Assembly: GCA_964353225.1 (NCBI GenBank)
Contig: CAYGVA010000009.1
Location: 1 to 45,310 of the forward strand
Reading direction: 5' to 3'
Length of the DNA: 45,310 bases
Origin: PCC-6406 sp964353225
GTDB lineage: Bacteria; Cyanobacteriota; Cyanobacteriia; Phormidesmidales; Phormidesmidaceae
The notes below the pieces were generated by a model, which saw nothing but the letters and a program-made list of their open reading frames with translations, made no database searches and had not been told where the DNA came from. Positions 44,310 to 45,310 of the stretch are shown here, piece by piece (the stretch's first letter is position 1; the number at the start of each line of letters is the position of its first letter). The translations under genes and the position numbers were made by a program.

Positions 44310-44645
44310 ATGGGTTTTTTAGGCAAGCTTTTTGGTAAAGAAGAAGAGAAAAAGGCAGCAGCAGCGCCCAAAGTAGAAGTCCAAAAGGCTGCAAAAGAAC
44401 AATCCATTCCTGCTGAAAAGGTCGGTCTATACGGCAACTTTGATGAAAGCGGTCTGGCTAAGCGGGTCGCTAAAGCCTTAGATGATGCTGATATTTCTGA
44501 CGAGGTGGGGTTGTGGGTTGCCCAAAAGGGCAGTGTTGTCGTGTTGAAGTACAACGAAGATGCCAAGTCAGTGCTGGCTAAAGCTGAGCAAGTGGCTAAA
44601 CGGGTGGATGGTGCGACCGACGTCGAAAGCATGCCCAACGCTTAG
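44310..44645 (+). CDS. BON-like domain protein (111 aa)
   Basis: The N-terminus (MGFLGKLFGKEEEKK) looks like an amphipathic helix with a Lys/Glu/Ala-rich linker. Residues 47-108 follow a BON-like fold: FDESGLAKRVAKALDDADI, VGLWVAQKGSVVVLKY, AEQVAKRVDGATDVESMPN. BON domains bind phospholipid or cell-wall partners. Upstream TATAAAT at about 44248 may be its -10 element. Two strong hairpins follow the stop codon. Confidence 0.85.
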   Translation: MGFLGKLFGKEEEKKAAAAPKVEVQKAAKEQSIPAEKVGLYGNFDESGLAKRVAKALDDADISDEVGLWVAQKGSVVVLKYNEDAKSVLAKAEQVAKRVDGATDVESMPNA

Positions 44646-44673
44646 GCTCCCTATCAAGTAGGCCAATAGAAGA

Positions 44674-44711
44674 CACGGCATCTTGCCCCAACACTCAGGC
44701 AAGACGCCGTG
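44674..44711. repeat. Hairpin after the BON-like gene
   Basis: CACGGCATCTTGCC (44674-44687) pairs with GGCAAGACGCCGTG (44698-44711), one mismatch in 14. No T-run follows. It precedes the clear terminator at 44723. Confidence 0.7.
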
Positions 44712-44722
44712 CCAGTCCAAAC

Positions 44723-44761
44723 AAAAAGGGCGGTAAGGGGAACACCCTTACCGCCCTTTTT
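44723..44761. terminator. Bidirectional intrinsic terminator
   Basis: A perfect 17-bp stem AAAAAGGGCGGTAAGGG/CCCTTACCGCCCTTTTT with a 5-base loop. It ends the BON-like gene on plus, and its right arm contains the stop codon of the minus-strand phosphatidyltransferase gene. Confidence 0.93.
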
Positions 44762-45310
44762 GGGCTCGAAAAGCTGTGCTTCCGCAATCTAGGGAGCGAT
44801 GTGTCGTTGACGACCATTTGTCTTCAACAAGATGAAGGTCCATCCCAGATCGCCGGATCTGCCAGGCGTCTTGCAGGGTTTTTACGTCAAAGGTCCAATC
44901 GGGCAGGATGCTGGTCATGGCGACTTCTTCGAGGTTATGGAGGGTGCCGATGATCAGGGTGGCGAGAAACGGAATTCCGGCGTAGTCATAGGCAAAGAGG
45001 GAAACGGTGGCGATCGCTAACGAGATCCCCCAGAGTTTGGCGGAGTAGCTATGGTAGCTAGCTAAGCGGCCATATTTGATCAGCCCTGTGAACCATTGCA
45101 GGCATTGGGAGGCAACTGCAAATGCCAACGGCACCCGGAATGCGACTAAAACGTCTGGGTGGACGTGCCAGATGGCGGCAATGACGCAGAGGTAAAGGCA
45201 CAGATCGGCCCGACTATCGGCTTCTCGCAGGGTAGCGGTAACAATTTCTAGCTTCCGCGCCACCATGCCATCGACGATGTCGGACAGCACTGCCGCTACA
45301 AATACAGTGA
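44748..45310 (-). CDS. CDP-alcohol phosphatidyltransferase family protein, 5' end beyond window
   Basis: At least 187 residues are visible and the frame is open to the edge. The signature DGxxARx8Gx3Dx3D is present, with the Gly replaced by Leu (DGMVAR, eight residues, L, READ, SRAD). Several hydrophobic segments follow (CLYLCVIAAIWHV, LVAFRVPLAFAVASQCLQWF, GISLAIATVSLFAYDYAGIPFLATLIIG), fitting an integral membrane enzyme that joins a CDP-linked lipid and an alcohol. The stop codon lies in the terminator stem. Substrate unknown; the Gly change may affect activity or mark a subfamily. Confidence 0.85.
   Translation of the reverse strand, partial: TVFVAAVLSDIVDGMVARKLEIVTATLREADSRADLCLYLCVIAAIWHVHPDVLVAFRVPLAFAVASQCLQWFTGLIKYGRLASYHSYSAKLWGISLAIATVSLFAYDYAGIPFLATLIIGTLHNLEEVAMTSILPDWTFDVKTLQDAWQIRRSGMDLHLVEDKWSSTTHRSLDCGSTAFRAQKGR

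Noticed and set aside
1..45310. CRISPR array, rRNA, tRNA or complete insertion sequence
   Set aside because: No regularly spaced direct repeats, no cloverleaf-like sequences and no transposase were recognised by eye; weak tRNAs could be missed without a search tool.

Overview
This 45.3 kb window comes from the chromosome of a cyanobacterium. PetM (cytochrome b6f), Ycf39 (photosystem II assembly), a Psb32-like TPM protein, the phylloquinone genes menF and menH, a GuaB3-type IMP dehydrogenase, a cyanobacterial long-form L32, the sRNA Yfr1 and many HIP1 octamers (GCGATCGC) all point there. PEP-CTERM proteins, a cellulose-synthase-like enzyme, an XisA/XisC-like integrase and many two-component genes suggest a Leptolyngbya-like, probably filamentous lineage rather than a marine picocyanobacterium. 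That placement is inference. No rRNA, tRNA, CRISPR array or complete insertion sequence was seen.

Layout. 1-5440 (mostly minus): 3'-truncated metH, a cyanobacterial unknown, a small molybdopterin-domain oxidoreductase, a 47-aa zinc-ribbon protein and rpmF. 5.6-12.6 kb: an exported MBL-like protein that has lost its metal ligands, pepP, trxA, yfr1, guaB3, an RCK potassium-channel subunit, anmK and a small unknown. 12.9-18.2 kb is a signalling block: a Ser/Thr kinase, an RppA-like orphan response regulator and a TIGR01777 epimerase on plus, converging on a response regulator/histidine kinase pair on minus. 18.5-26.2 kb is rich in exported products: a VOC protein, a cNMP-binding protein, two PEP-CTERM proteins, a GMC oxidoreductase, a secreted unknown and a Tat-exported PhoX-like phosphatase. 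26.4-29.5 kb: a histidine kinase with an altered ATP site, a YbjN protein and a response regulator. 29.9-35.4 kb: the Psb32-like protein, a basic-tailed unknown, menF, an exported gene broken at a C8 run, and a group 2 sigma factor. 35.6-45.3 kb: a second Yfr1-like sRNA candidate, a cyanobacterial unknown, menH, an XcsA-like cellulose synthase, a small unknown, ycf39, petM, an integrase, a YidB-like protein, a BON-like protein and the 3' part of a CDP-alcohol phosphatidyltransferase.

Connections. menF and menH both serve phylloquinone synthesis, and petM and ycf39 are adjacent photosynthesis genes. guaB3, yfr1 and trxA lie in the order known for Yfr1 in other cyanobacteria. The two plus-strand signalling genes are 16 bases apart and the minus-strand pair 2 bases apart, so both are probably co-transcribed. 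The exported block looks like a cell-surface and phosphate-acquisition locus, but no exosortase is present here.

The least expected observations are the second Yfr1-like RNA gene, a heptamer repeat read in frame through a MetH interdomain linker, the C8 frameshift in an exported protein, a 43-bp element at the menH 3' end that recurs 4 kb away, and several enzymes with substituted signature residues.
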